NCBI RefSeq assembly: GCF_001435345.1
Contig: NZ_AZGO01000065.1
Span: 175,157-239,156, forward strand
Direction of reading: 5' to 3'
Origin: Limosilactobacillus pontis DSM 8475
GTDB lineage: Bacteria > Bacillota > Bacilli > Lactobacillales > Lactobacillaceae
DNA length: 64,000 nt
Shown here in pieces: positions 26,737 through 34,919 of this stretch. Made by a program: the position numbers and the translations under genes. Every line of letters starts with the position of its first letter. The stretch's first letter is position 1. Under the pieces are notes generated by a model, which was given only the letters and a program-made list of their open reading frames with translations, did not search any database and was not told where the DNA came from.

Positions 26737-27153
26737 ATGAGAACACCAAAGATTGCCAAACTGATCTTGAATTCCGAGAACTTTGAATCCTTCACGATCC
26801 CGGTGAAGGCGATCATCGACCTGAAAATCGGCGGCATCACCATTGCGATCGCGGTTGATGATGCTGGCCAGCTGACGCGGTCCCGGGACTGTCGTGATCT
26901 TGTACTGCGGGTTGATCTGGCTTACCTGCACCAGTTACCCACTGATGCCTTCGATGACGAGGGGTGCCAGCTGATGCTGGATGACCGGCTCGCCCTCATG
27001 CCCGACCTGGTTGATGTTGACCTGGTAGACACAGCAGGGGAGACGACCACCGTGCGCCTCCCCTGGCGTGACGGGGATGTCGATGATATCAACGCGGCAA
27101 TTAGGGTTCAGGTCAGCCCGGACCGGGGACAACTGGAGATGATTATTGAATAG
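26737..27153 (+). CDS. Unknown protein, 138 residues, cassette gene 1
   Basis: Not recognised. A 138-residue acidic protein without signal peptide, membrane helix or cysteine-rich motif (single cysteines only). It looks mainly beta-rich, with alternating hydrophobic stretches such as IIDLKIGGITIAIAVDD near 27-43 and a highly acidic C-terminal half. The start is the ATG at 26737, preceded by GGGGAGGAA (26722-26730); the frame is open further upstream without a ribosome site. It sits between the structured RNA and the VirD4-like ATPase gene (48-bp gap), suggesting one transcript and a shared role. Confidence 0.7.
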   Translation: MRTPKIAKLILNSENFESFTIPVKAIIDLKIGGITIAIAVDDAGQLTRSRDCRDLVLRVDLAYLHQLPTDAFDDEGCQLMLDDRLALMPDLVDVDLVDTAGETTTVRLPWRDGDVDDINAAIRVQVSPDRGQLEMIIE

Positions 27154-27201
27154 GTACGAACGAGTTTGACGGTAACAAAACACGAAAGGATGGTTCTAGA
27201 T

Positions 27202-28725
27202 ATGCAAGCAATCGGTTTTCATAACACTGATAATCCACAGGTAACCCCCACACCATGGACGAAGGACTACCGGCAGGGCGCGACGATCTTTGGGGAGCAG
27301 ACCTTCCTGCCAATCGACTATCACCAGGCGCGCAACGATAATACCCTGGTCGTTGGCTCCAGTGGAACCGGGAAGACTTATTCCTTTGTGGAACCCAACG
27401 TCCTTTCTGCCAATGCTAACTATGTGGTGGCGGACGCCAAGGGGGATATCCTCGCCGATACCGGGATGAGTTTGCGGGCCCAGGGCTACCAGCTTCAGGT
27501 CCTCAACCTAATGGACCTGAAGCACTCACAGACCTATAACCCCCTGCACTACATGCACGACCAGCTCGATGTGGTTGCCTTTGCCTATCAGGTGATCGGT
27601 GCCGACATCACGGGCAACGATAATCACCGGAGCTTCGACGATCCCTTCTGGACCAACGCTCCCGCAACCCTGCTGGAGGCACTGATCATGTTTACCAAGG
27701 AGTTTTTGCCGACCGCCGAGCAGACGATGGGGACGGTGACCCGGTTGTTTGAGCTCATCGACCGCACCGATGAGGACGTTAACGCGGTCCTAGCAAGCCT
27801 GGGGTACTCAGCGGCCACCCAGTACGCGTTCGACCACGACCAGGACGAGTACGGCAATGCCCTGCCAGTCAGCCTGGGTGAACGGCTCTTCGCCTGGGTT
27901 GCGGGGGAGAAACCGGACTCAGTGGCCTTGCGTCTCTGGAACAGTGTTGCCCGGAGCAAGGGGTCGGAGAAGACCTGGAGCAGCATCGTCGGCATCCTGG
28001 GAACGGCCCTGTCACCATACATGGTTGCCGATGTCGACAACCTGCTGGCCAGCAACCAGCTGGACTTTGCCCGCCTTCTCCAGCCCAAGGCGGCCCTATT
28101 TGTCCTGTACGACGATGCCGACCCGGCGAAGAACTTCCTGGCCAACGTCCTCTACAACCAGCTCTTCAGCTTCCTCTACCACCACGCCTTCCACCAGCCG
28201 GCGGGGCGGTTGCCCGTCAAGATGCGCTTTTTTCTGGATGACTTCAAGAACATCCAGGTGCCGCACTTTGACGACTACCTGGCAACGGCCCGGAGTCGGA
28301 ACCTCTCCCTGTGCATGATGGTCCAGGACGAATCCCAGCTGCGGGCCAAGTTCGGGGAGAATGCTGGCAGCGTCATTGGTAACTGCGGGGCCTATCTGAT
28401 GACGGGGACAACCGACCTGACGATGGCCAAGGTTGCGGCCGACCGCTTCAACCGCGATGTCCAGGCCATCCGTCAACTTGGGGCCACCACCTTCCTGGTT
28501 GACGTCAGTGGTCACCTGACCGCAACGCGGCGCTACGATTTTCACGACCACCCTAACTACCGGCCGGGGAAACTCGCCGTCGCCGCCACCTACCAGACCC
28601 CGCGGGCGGCCACCAATCGGGAAGCGTTGGTGCAGATCCTCCAGCAATTGCCGGGTGAACATCCGGTGACGCGTGGTGATGAAGCCGTCGACCTCTTCGA
28701 TGGGCTGGACGACCTACCGATGTGA
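27202..28725 (+). CDS. Orphan VirD4/TraG-like ATPase
   Basis: A 507-residue protein of the type IV coupling-protein ATPase family (VirD4/TraG/TraD). Walker A is VGSSGTGKTYS near residue 51. It is followed by VVADAKGDILAD (near 78), a family hallmark, and by NPLHYM. The Walker B-like segment is FFLDDFKN near 348, then a sensor region MMVQDESQLRAKFG and the C-terminal GTTDLTMAKVAADRF. The usual N-terminal transmembrane helices are missing and no relaxase, VirB4 or pilus gene is nearby. A conjugative role is therefore doubtful. A soluble nucleic-acid pump or defence ATPase is possible but unproven. Start ATG 27202 has GAAAGGA upstream. Confidence 0.85.
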   Translation: MQAIGFHNTDNPQVTPTPWTKDYRQGATIFGEQTFLPIDYHQARNDNTLVVGSSGTGKTYSFVEPNVLSANANYVVADAKGDILADTGMSLRAQGYQLQVLNLMDLKHSQTYNPLHYMHDQLDVVAFAYQVIGADITGNDNHRSFDDPFWTNAPATLLEALIMFTKEFLPTAEQTMGTVTRLFELIDRTDEDVNAVLASLGYSAATQYAFDHDQDEYGNALPVSLGERLFAWVAGEKPDSVALRLWNSVARSKGSEKTWSSIVGILGTALSPYMVADVDNLLASNQLDFARLLQPKAALFVLYDDADPAKNFLANVLYNQLFSFLYHHAFHQPAGRLPVKMRFFLDDFKNIQVPHFDDYLATARSRNLSLCMMVQDESQLRAKFGENAGSVIGNCGAYLMTGTTDLTMAKVAADRFNRDVQAIRQLGATTFLVDVSGHLTATRRYDFHDHPNYRPGKLAVAATYQTPRAATNREALVQILQQLPGEHPVTRGDEAVDLFDGLDDLPM

Positions 28726-28742
28726 GTAAACGAGACCGGATT

Positions 28743-28850
28743 GGGAGGCCATTTGTGTGTTGCGCTGTACGTATTTTATCTAGGTTGTAGGGCTTATCCC
28801 ACAGCCCCAATTTTTTGTTAGAAAATTATAATTTCTCCTTGCATTATCCA
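28743..28850 (+). repeat. Direct repeat, right copy
   Basis: A diverged copy of 26217-26310, starting at GGGAGGCCATTTGTGTG and ending at TTATCCA, with an insertion of about 14 bp in its second half. It lacks the 5' arm of the hairpin present at the left copy. It supplies the -35 element of the methionine T-box promoter. Confidence 0.75.
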
Positions 28851-28867
28851 GATAACCGTTATATTAT
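28839..28867 (+). promoter_or_regulatory. Promoter of the methionine T-box operon
   Basis: TTGCAT (28839-28844) and TATTAT (28862-28867) have 17-bp spacing, with TATAAT overlapping 3 bp downstream. The -35 lies inside the right repeat copy. Confidence 0.65.
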
Positions 28868-28874
28868 AATGATA

Positions 28875-29184
28875 ATCAAATTAAGAAATGCTTAGAAAAG
28901 ATGAGTAACATTCTAATGCAGTTACAGAGAGCCGCACCTGATGAGAAGTGGTACTGACGAGGGATGTGAAGATGGTCTTGGAGCAAGTGCGAGTTGCGAG
29001 CCGGTTGGTAAGCAGCTCCCGGGTGGCGCCCGGTACAGCGCCCGGGTCTACCAGTAGTGGTGTACCCAGTAAGGGTGTGGTCGTGAGGCTACACCGAATT
29101 AGGGTGGTAACACGTTAATCATTGAAAATCATTAACGTCCCGCGGAACAGTCAAGAATGGCTCGTTCCCCGGGACGCTTTTTTT
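28875..29184 (+). promoter_or_regulatory. T-box leader, methionine-specific
   Basis: A complete T-box riboswitch. Stem I has the GA-rich motif AGAGAG near 28925, and ATG at 28972-28974 sits in the specifier position (judged against the glyQS T-box layout), which predicts sensing of uncharged tRNA-Met. The T-box AGGGTGGTAACACG is at 29101-29114. The antiterminator can form from ACGTTAAT (29112-29119) with ATTAACGT (29131-29138). The competing terminator is a 13-bp stem (29136-29148 with 29164-29176) followed by seven T residues. Methionine starvation would open transcription of the three genes downstream. Specifier choice is inferred by alignment from memory. Confidence 0.92.
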
Positions 29185-29237
29185 ATCCACCAGGATCTCA
29201 TTTTATTCTCATTAAGCATTGAAAGGATGGCTTCAAC

Positions 29238-30356
29238 ATGACAGAAAACTTACGCGCACCATATCGTTACGACATTGTCGGCAGCTTCCTCCGGCCGGCC
29301 AAGCTTAAACACGCTCGGGCCCAGCTGGCAGCCGGCGAAATTGACCGGGCCGCATTGACTAAGGTGGAGGATGAATATATCACCGACCTGGTCAACAAGG
29401 AGAAGGCACTTGGCCTCCACGCGGTGACCGATGGCGAATTCCGCCGGAGCTGGTGGCACCTCGATTTTCTCTGGGGGTTGAAGGGGGTTGCCAAGTACGA
29501 CTACCAGCAGAGTTATAAGTTCCAGGGGGCCAAGACTCGGACCGATAACGCCGAGCTGGCTGGCAAGGTGGCCTACAATCCCGACCACCCATTCTTCAAG
29601 GCCTTTGAATTCACCAAGCGATTGGCGGGGGACGACGCGGTGGCCAAGCAGACCATCCCGTCGCCGACGATGCTCTTCCGGGATAACCGGTCGGACAACT
29701 GGCCGGAATTCTACGACAGCCGGGCCGACTACCTGGCCGACCTGGCGAAGGCCTACCGGTTGACGATCAAACACTTCGCCGACCTGGGCTGCAAGTACCT
29801 ACAGATCGACGATACCACCTGGGCTTTTTTGATCAGCAAGCTCAACGCCAGCAAGGATGACCCGGCTGCCCACGCCAAGTACGTCCAGCTGGCGGCGGAT
29901 GCAGTGACGGTGATCAACGGGGCCCTCAAGGATCGGCCAGCGGGCCTGACGATCACCACCCATATCTGCCGGGGGAACTTCAAGTCGACCTTCCTCTTCT
30001 CCGGGGGCTATGGGCCGGTCGCCAAGTACCTGGCCCAGCTTGACTATGACGGCTTCTTCTTCGAATACGATAGCGACCGGGCGGGGGACTTCTCCCCGCT
30101 GGCCACCATCTGGAACCAGCGGCCGGATGTCCGGATCGTCCTCGGCCTGGTTACCTCCAAGAGTGGCGACCTAGAAGACCGGGCGGCGATCATCCAGCGG
30201 ATCCATGAGGCGGCCGCCCACGTGCCGTTGGCCAACCTCTGCCTGAGCCCCCAGTGTGGGTTTGCATCAACGGAAGAAGGTAATATCTTAACGGAAGATC
30301 AGGAATGGCAGAAATTAAAGCTCATTAAAGACGTTGCCGATGAAGTTTGGAACTAG
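29238..30356 (+). CDS. MetE-like methyltransferase (YxjG/YxjH type)
   Basis: A 372-residue protein equivalent to the C-terminal catalytic half of cobalamin-independent methionine synthase. Supporting segments are DIVGSFLRPAKLKHAR (13-28), TDGEFRRSWWHLDFLWG near 64, LQIDDTTWAF near 192, THICRGNF near 240 carrying zinc-ligand residues, and LCLSPQCGFAS near 338 with the conserved cysteine. The N-terminal folate-binding half of full MetE is absent, as in Bacillus YxjG/YxjH. It probably methylates homocysteine, but the methyl donor is uncertain. It is the first gene behind the Met T-box and is followed by luxS, which makes homocysteine. Confidence 0.88.
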   Translation: MTENLRAPYRYDIVGSFLRPAKLKHARAQLAAGEIDRAALTKVEDEYITDLVNKEKALGLHAVTDGEFRRSWWHLDFLWGLKGVAKYDYQQSYKFQGAKTRTDNAELAGKVAYNPDHPFFKAFEFTKRLAGDDAVAKQTIPSPTMLFRDNRSDNWPEFYDSRADYLADLAKAYRLTIKHFADLGCKYLQIDDTTWAFLISKLNASKDDPAAHAKYVQLAADAVTVINGALKDRPAGLTITTHICRGNFKSTFLFSGGYGPVAKYLAQLDYDGFFFEYDSDRAGDFSPLATIWNQRPDVRIVLGLVTSKSGDLEDRAAIIQRIHEAAAHVPLANLCLSPQCGFASTEEGNILTEDQEWQKLKLIKDVADEVWN

Positions 30357-30383
30357 GAAATATACGAAAAGGAGATCATTATT

Positions 30384-30860
30384 ATGACTAAAGTTGAAAG
30401 TTTTACGTTAGATCACACCAAGGTAAAGGCACCATACGTTCGTTTAATCACCGTCGAGGAGGGGGCCAAGGGCGACAAGATCAGTAACTACGACCTCCGC
30501 CTGGTTCAGCCAAACGAGAACGCCATCCCGACGGCGGGCCTGCACACGATTGAACACCTCCTGGCGGGCCTGCTCCGTGACCGGCTCGACGGGGTGATCG
30601 ACTGCTCCCCATTCGGCTGCCGGACCGGCTTCCACCTGATCACCTGGGGCGAACACTCCACGACCGAAGTGGCCCGTGCCATCAAGTCCTCGCTGGAGGA
30701 GATTGCTTACAAGACCAAGTGGGAGGATGTTCAGGGGACGACCATCGAGTCCTGCGGGAACTACCGGGACCATTCCCTCTTCTCCGCCAAGGAATGGTCC
30801 AAGAAGATCCTCAGCGAGGGGATCTCGGACCAGCCGTTTGAACGCCACGTCGTCGATTAA
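30384..30860 (+). CDS. luxS: S-ribosylhomocysteine lyase
   Basis: A 158-residue LuxS that splits S-ribosylhomocysteine into homocysteine and the AI-2 precursor DPD. The metal ligands are in HTIEH (two histidines, about 54 and 58) and the catalytic and ligand cysteines in [11 protein letters not shown] and [10 protein letters not shown] (near 126). Length is typical. AAGGAGA is its ribosome site, 27 bp after the MetE-like gene. Pairing with a homocysteine methyltransferase under a Met T-box indicates that its main job here is homocysteine recycling; AI-2 production follows from chemistry. Confidence 0.97.
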   Translation: MTKVESFTLDHTKVKAPYVRLITVEEGAKGDKISNYDLRLVQPNENAIPTAGLHTIEHLLAGLLRDRLDGVIDCSPFGCRTGFHLITWGEHSTTEVARAIKSSLEEIAYKTKWEDVQGTTIESCGNYRDHSLFSAKEWSKKILSEGISDQPFERHVVD

Positions 30861-30893
30861 CGACAGCAACTAATTAGGAAAGGAGCGGGTTCT

Positions 30894-31763
30894 ATGCGGA
30901 AATCACGAAAGAAACGCACGATTTGGTGGTGGGTAGTTGGGATCATTGCAGTGGTCGCCATCGGCCTCGGCCTGAGCAGCGCAGCCAACGGTGGCCCCCT
31001 GGGCAAAAAGACCATCACCCTGGGAACAATCGGCCCTGACGTCCAGATCTGGCAGCACATTGCCAAGTCCGACCAGGCTAAGAAGGCGGGACTGAAGATC
31101 CGGGTCAAGAGCTTTACCGACCCGGTGGCCCTGAACAAGGCCACGGCCAGCGGGGAGATCGACGTCAACGCCTTCCAGTCCTGGTCCTATCTTGAGACCT
31201 ACAATAAGGAGAACAAGAAGGCCCAGCTGGCGGCCCTAGGGACGACCTACCTGGAGCCAATGGGGATCTACTCTGATCGCTACCACAAGCTGAGTCAGGT
31301 GCCGGACGGGGCGACGGTGGCAATTGCCAACAACCCGGCTAACACTGCCCGGGGCCTGCTCCTGCTGCAGAGTGCCGGTCTGATCACCTTGAAGAAGAGC
31401 TTTGGCCCGACCAGCGGTACCGAGGCGATTGCGTCCAACCCGAAGAACCTCAAGTTCAAGGAGATCGATGATACGACCGGCCCACGGGTACTAAAATCCA
31501 CCGACCTCGTCCTGATCGGCAACACGATCGCCCTGACTGGGCACCTGAACGTACTCAAGGATTCAATCGCCCACGAGCAGGTTGACCAGAGTACCAAGAA
31601 CAACATTAACGTGATTGCGACGGCCAAGAAGAGTCGTGATAACAAGAACTACAAGAAGCTGGTCACCCTCTACCACAACCAGCAGATCCAGCAGTGGATC
31701 AAGCAGAAGTATCAGGGGACCAAGGTGAACGTCGATAAGCCACTCAGCTACCTGACCGACTAG
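30894..31763 (+). CDS. MetQ/NlpA family substrate-binding protein, membrane-anchored
   Basis: A 289-residue NlpA-family binding protein, likely for methionine. It shows the family segments TLGTIGPDVQIWQHI near 44, DVNAFQSWSYLETYN near 90, MGIYSDRYHKLSQVPDGATVAIANNPANTARGL split near 121-155 and the C-terminal substrate-binding run. It has no lipobox cysteine; an N-terminal membrane helix (about 10-30) appears to hold it in the membrane. No ATPase or permease gene follows, so it must share a MetNI transporter elsewhere. Third gene of the Met T-box operon. AGGAAAGGAG is the ribosome site. Confidence 0.87.
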   Translation: MRKSRKKRTIWWWVVGIIAVVAIGLGLSSAANGGPLGKKTITLGTIGPDVQIWQHIAKSDQAKKAGLKIRVKSFTDPVALNKATASGEIDVNAFQSWSYLETYNKENKKAQLAALGTTYLEPMGIYSDRYHKLSQVPDGATVAIANNPANTARGLLLLQSAGLITLKKSFGPTSGTEAIASNPKNLKFKEIDDTTGPRVLKSTDLVLIGNTIALTGHLNVLKDSIAHEQVDQSTKNNINVIATAKKSRDNKNYKKLVTLYHNQQIQQWIKQKYQGTKVNVDKPLSYLTD

Positions 31764-31774
31764 GGGATGATACG

Positions 31775-31879
31775 ATGAACATTGCCCACAACCTCGATAC
31801 CAACCTGTTGGAGATCAAGGAAGCCAGCGCCAAGCGCGCCCGGCCGCGACGTGGCTGGTTAGCCGCCTTATTCGGCTAA
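31775..31879 (+). CDS. Small ORF, 34 residues
   Basis: A 34-codon ORF starting 11 bp after the MetQ-like gene, with GGGGATG upstream as a weak ribosome site. The peptide has an acidic N-terminal half, a basic stretch KRARPRR and a hydrophobic end GWLAALFG. It ends just before the operon terminator. It is not recognised. Position and spacing favour translation, but such a short ORF could be chance. Confidence 0.45.
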   Translation: MNIAHNLDTNLLEIKEASAKRARPRRGWLAALFG

Positions 31880-31889
31880 ATCAATCCCA

Positions 31890-31928
31890 AAACAGCCCGA
31901 CGAATGCGCTCGCCGGGCTGTTTTTTTG
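31890..31928 (+). terminator. Terminator of the methionine operon
   Basis: A stem of ACAGCCCG with CGGGCTGT is followed by a run of seven or more T residues. Confidence 0.9.
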
Positions 31929-31967
31929 CAATTGAATGTCAAGTCGTGATTTACTCTAACCGAAAAA

Positions 31968-32000
31968 CTAAACAAAATGGTCCCCCAAAAAGAGAACCAT
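31968..32000 (-). terminator. Terminator of the MFS gene
   Basis: On the minus strand a 9-bp stem with G-U pairs is followed by TTTTGTTT, seven bases past the MFS stop. Confidence 0.7.
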
Positions 32001-32007
32001 CAAAACC

Positions 32008-33399
32008 TTACTTCAGCTGGCGCGGATCGAAACGGATGGCCGTGCCCGCGATGATGAACGCAAAGACGAACATCAATACGAATGCGTGCTGGGTGCCCAG
32101 CGCGGTAGCGGCTGCACTTTTACCGACGCCGACCTGGCTCTTAGCGACGATCATCGCCACCAGGGAGGTCCCCATCGACCCAGCAAACTGTTGCAGGGTG
32201 TTGAGGATGGCGTTTCCCTGGGCCTGCTTGTCCCGGGGGAGGCTGGCGAGGGCGCTGGTCATGATCGTCCCCATCAAGGACCCCATCCCGGCCATGTAGA
32301 ACATGTAGACGATCATGATGGTCAGGTTACCCATGGCCCGTGAACAGGTTGTGAAGACCAGGATAGCAACGGTCATCAGGAGTGCGCCGGCCAGAATGGG
32401 CTTCTTGGGACCGTACGTGTCCAGCAGGCGTCCACCGATTGGCGCGAGGATTGCACCGCAGAAGCCGGCCGGCATCACCACCAGTCCGGCAACCAGGGCC
32501 ATGTTGCGGTTGACCAGCTGGATGTAGTTAGGTAACAGGAAGGCAAAGCCCAGCGAACACATCTGGGTCAAGAAGAAGATCAGGACGTGACCAGCGAAGC
32601 GGTGGTTGGCAAGCAGGTGCAGGTCCAGAATCGGTGTGGTAATGACGAGGGATCGCCAGCTCAAGAGTCCCATGGCAACCAATCCGGCGAGAATGGCCCC
32701 GCCAACTTGCCAGCTTAACAGCGGCAGGGCGGCCAGGTTGCTGAACCCGTAGACCAGGCCGGTGAACATGACAGCAATCAGCAGGCAGCTGAGGACGTCG
32801 AAGTGCTGCCGGGTGGTGGCGGACTTCTGCTGGATCCCCCAGGAGCCGAGTAGGAGAGCGACGATCAGGACGGGTAGGAGGGTGTAGAAGATCCACCGCC
32901 AGCCCAGGCTGGAGACGATGATGCCCCCAAAGGTTGGTCCAATGGCCGGGGCGATCCCGGTGATTAGGTTGCCGAAGCCCATCATCAGACCGATCCGCTG
33001 GCGGGGGACCTGCTCCATGATGATATTAAACATCAGCGGCAGGGAGATCCCCGTCCCGATCCCCTGAATCAGCCGACCGAGCAGGAGAAGCGGAAAACTC
33101 GGCGCCAGGGCATCAGTGACCGCCCCGACGATGAAGAAGGTCACCGCGGTCAAGAAGAGAGGCTTGGTACGAAAGGCCCGTTTCAATAGTGCCGACAGGG
33201 GGACGATGATGGCCACAATCAGCAGGTAGATCGAGGTCATCCACTGGACCACATTGGTTGTCACATTAAATTTGGCCATTAGCTTGGGGAAGGAGACGTT
33301 CATCGCTGTTTCAACGATGACCCCGCAGAACGACAGCAGGCCAGTGGCCACCACCGCCGCGATGACCCTTGCTGGAATCTTAACATTATCTTTTGCCAT
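32008..33399 (-). CDS. MFS transporter, DHA2-type drug exporter
   Basis: A 463-residue permease with 14 predicted transmembrane helices (DHA2/EmrB-QacA type). The family motif C-like GPTFGGIIVSSLGWRWIF lies near residue 150, and LLGRLIQGIGTGISLPLMFN is near 107-126. It probably exports hydrophobic drugs or metabolites using the proton gradient. Its ribosome site AAGGAGGATGA lies inside the last codons of the marR gene, which ends 3 bp before the ATG, so the two are translationally coupled. The substrate is unknown. Confidence 0.9.
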   Translation of the reverse strand: MAKDNVKIPARVIAAVVATGLLSFCGVIVETAMNVSFPKLMAKFNVTTNVVQWMTSIYLLIVAIIVPLSALLKRAFRTKPLFLTAVTFFIVGAVTDALAPSFPLLLLGRLIQGIGTGISLPLMFNIIMEQVPRQRIGLMMGFGNLITGIAPAIGPTFGGIIVSSLGWRWIFYTLLPVLIVALLLGSWGIQQKSATTRQHFDVLSCLLIAVMFTGLVYGFSNLAALPLLSWQVGGAILAGLVAMGLLSWRSLVITTPILDLHLLANHRFAGHVLIFFLTQMCSLGFAFLLPNYIQLVNRNMALVAGLVVMPAGFCGAILAPIGGRLLDTYGPKKPILAGALLMTVAILVFTTCSRAMGNLTIMIVYMFYMAGMGSLMGTIMTSALASLPRDKQAQGNAILNTLQQFAGSMGTSLVAMIVAKSQVGVGKSAAATALGTQHAFVLMFVFAFIIAGTAIRFDPRQLK

Positions 33400-33402
33400 T
33401 AA

Positions 33403-33837
33403 TTATTCATCCTCCTTGATGTACCTTAAGACCCGGGCGACGGTGGCCAGCTCCTGGTTGGTGAAGCGGCTGGTCAACCGGCGCTCCTGTTTTTGAATGT
33501 AATCGTGCACGACCGGGACCAGCTCCTGGGCGACTGGGGTCAGTTGAACCTGGCGCTTACGGCGGTCATCGGGGTCGACGATCCGCTGGATTAGGTCCCG
33601 CTTCTCCATTCGCTGGAGGACAATCGTGGTGGTCGACCGGCGAATGTTGAATTCGTGCTCGATGGCCTGCTGGTCGGCGGCCACGTTTTCCTGCCGGCTC
33701 AGAAAGTCAATGACGTTCATCTGGGTCCCGGTCAGGTCGTTTTGCCGCGCCAGGTCGTTCATCTGCCGGGTAAGACTGATGTCAGCCTGCTTGATCAGGC
33801 GACCGATGTTGATCATGGTGTTCGCCACGTTAATCAT
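33403..33837 (-). CDS. MarR family transcriptional regulator
   Basis: A 144-residue MarR-fold regulator with a winged helix. It has LTGTQMNVIDFL near 36-47, the recognition region HEFNIRRSTTTIVLQRMEKRDLI split near 62-84, and the wing VDPDDRRKRQVQLT near 88. It likely represses itself and the downstream MFS exporter. An inverted repeat overlaps its promoter. The exact start is uncertain: the ATG at 33837 is close to GGAGAGG, and a GTG three codons in would be better spaced. Confidence 0.9.
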   Translation of the reverse strand: MINVANTMINIGRLIKQADISLTRQMNDLARQNDLTGTQMNVIDFLSRQENVAADQQAIEHEFNIRRSTTTIVLQRMEKRDLIQRIVDPDDRRKRQVQLTPVAQELVPVVHDYIQKQERRLTSRFTNQELATVARVLRYIKEDE

Positions 33838-33862
33838 TCCTCTCCAATATTGTTCATCTGGA

Positions 33863-33891
33863 ATTATATTTAGTAATTAGTTAGCTGTCAA
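33863..33891 (-). promoter_or_regulatory. Consensus promoter with putative MarR operator
   Basis: On the minus strand TTGACA (33886-33891) and TATAAT (33863-33868) are spaced exactly 17 bp. TAGTT and AACTA half-sites around the -35 form an inverted repeat, a plausible autorepression site. Confidence 0.8.
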
Positions 33892-33998
33892 ACTAAAAAT
33901 AGGTATCACCACTAGCACGTTAATTATTATAAAATTAAGCAGCTGCGAGCGGACGGGCTTCAGCGCCGCGAAGATCTTTCCAGGGCTCGGGAGCCTGT

Positions 33999-34026
33999 TT
34001 TACTATCGCTGATATTCAGATATAAT
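33999..34026 (+). promoter_or_regulatory. Promoter of the suf operon
   Basis: TTTACT and TATAAT are 16 bp apart, 87 bp upstream of sufC. No gene is seen in the 275-bp gap 33838-34112. Confidence 0.65.
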
Positions 34027-34112
34027 GAGCCTCGTAACGTTTCTTATTTTATTTGCCACCGCCCCAGCCAGTACTTGGTGGGCACGACCGATTACACCAG
34101 GAGGAATATTTT

Positions 34113-34910
34113 ATGGCAACGCTAGAAGTCAAAGACCTACACGTCTCCGTCCAGGACGAGGAGCAGAAACAAGCAAGGGAAATCCTCAAGGGGGTCAACC
34201 TGAAGATGCAGACTGGCGAGATTCATGCCATCATGGGGCCGAACGGGACCGGGAAGTCGACCCTGTCGCAGACGATCATGGGTCACCCCAACTACCACGT
34301 CACCCAGGGGGATATCCTGTTGGACGGGGAGAGTGTCCTCGACATGCCAGTCGATGAGCGGGCACGGCGGGGACTGTTCCTGGCCATGCAGTACCCCGCT
34401 GAAATTCAAGGGGTCACCAATGCCGAGTTCCTGCGGGCCGCGATCAATGCCCGTCGTCCAGACGATGACCAGATTTCGGTGATGGACTTCATCAAACGGC
34501 TTGACCGTAACCTCAAACTGCTTGATATGAGTGAGTCGATGACGGAGCGCTACCTCAACGAGGGTTTCTCTGGTGGGGAGAAGAAGCGTAATGAGATCCT
34601 ACAGCTACTGATGATCAATCCCCACTTTGCCCTGCTCGACGAGATCGACTCCGGCCTGGATATCGACGCCTTGAAGGTGGTGGCCAAGGGGGTTAACTCG
34701 ATGCGCGGCGACAGCTTCGGCGCTCTGATCATCACCCATTACCAGCGCCTGTTGAACTACATCGTGCCCGACACGGTTCACGTCATGATGGACGGCCGGA
34801 TCGTCAAGACCGGGGGCCCTGACCTCGCCAAGAAGCTGGAGGACGAGGGTTACGCTGGCCTACGGGACGAGCTGGGGCTTGACATCAAGCTCGTCGATGA
34901 CGAAGACTAG
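34113..34910 (+). CDS. sufC: Fe-S cluster assembly ATPase SufC
   Basis: The 265-residue ABC-type ATPase of the SUF scaffold. Walker A is MGPNGTGKST near residue 45, the signature FSGGEKKRNE near 155, and Walker B FALLDEIDSGLDIDAL near 173. SufC binds SufB and SufD and drives the shape change needed for cluster building. The frame opens at 34053, but CAGGAGGA (34099-34105) selects the ATG at 34113. First gene of sufCDSUB. Confidence 0.96.
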   Translation: MATLEVKDLHVSVQDEEQKQAREILKGVNLKMQTGEIHAIMGPNGTGKSTLSQTIMGHPNYHVTQGDILLDGESVLDMPVDERARRGLFLAMQYPAEIQGVTNAEFLRAAINARRPDDDQISVMDFIKRLDRNLKLLDMSESMTERYLNEGFSGGEKKRNEILQLLMINPHFALLDEIDSGLDIDALKVVAKGVNSMRGDSFGALIITHYQRLLNYIVPDTVHVMMDGRIVKTGGPDLAKKLEDEGYAGLRDELGLDIKLVDDED

Positions 34911-34919
34911 GGGGCGGCA

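Noticed and set aside
27202..28725. Part of an integrative conjugative element
   Set aside because: No relaxase, VirB4, mating-pair or origin-of-transfer sequence is present within the window on either side.
28875..29184. Structured RNA downstream of the VirD4-like gene as a second cassette RNA
   Set aside because: It is a standard T-box leader with an ATG specifier, serving the methionine genes.
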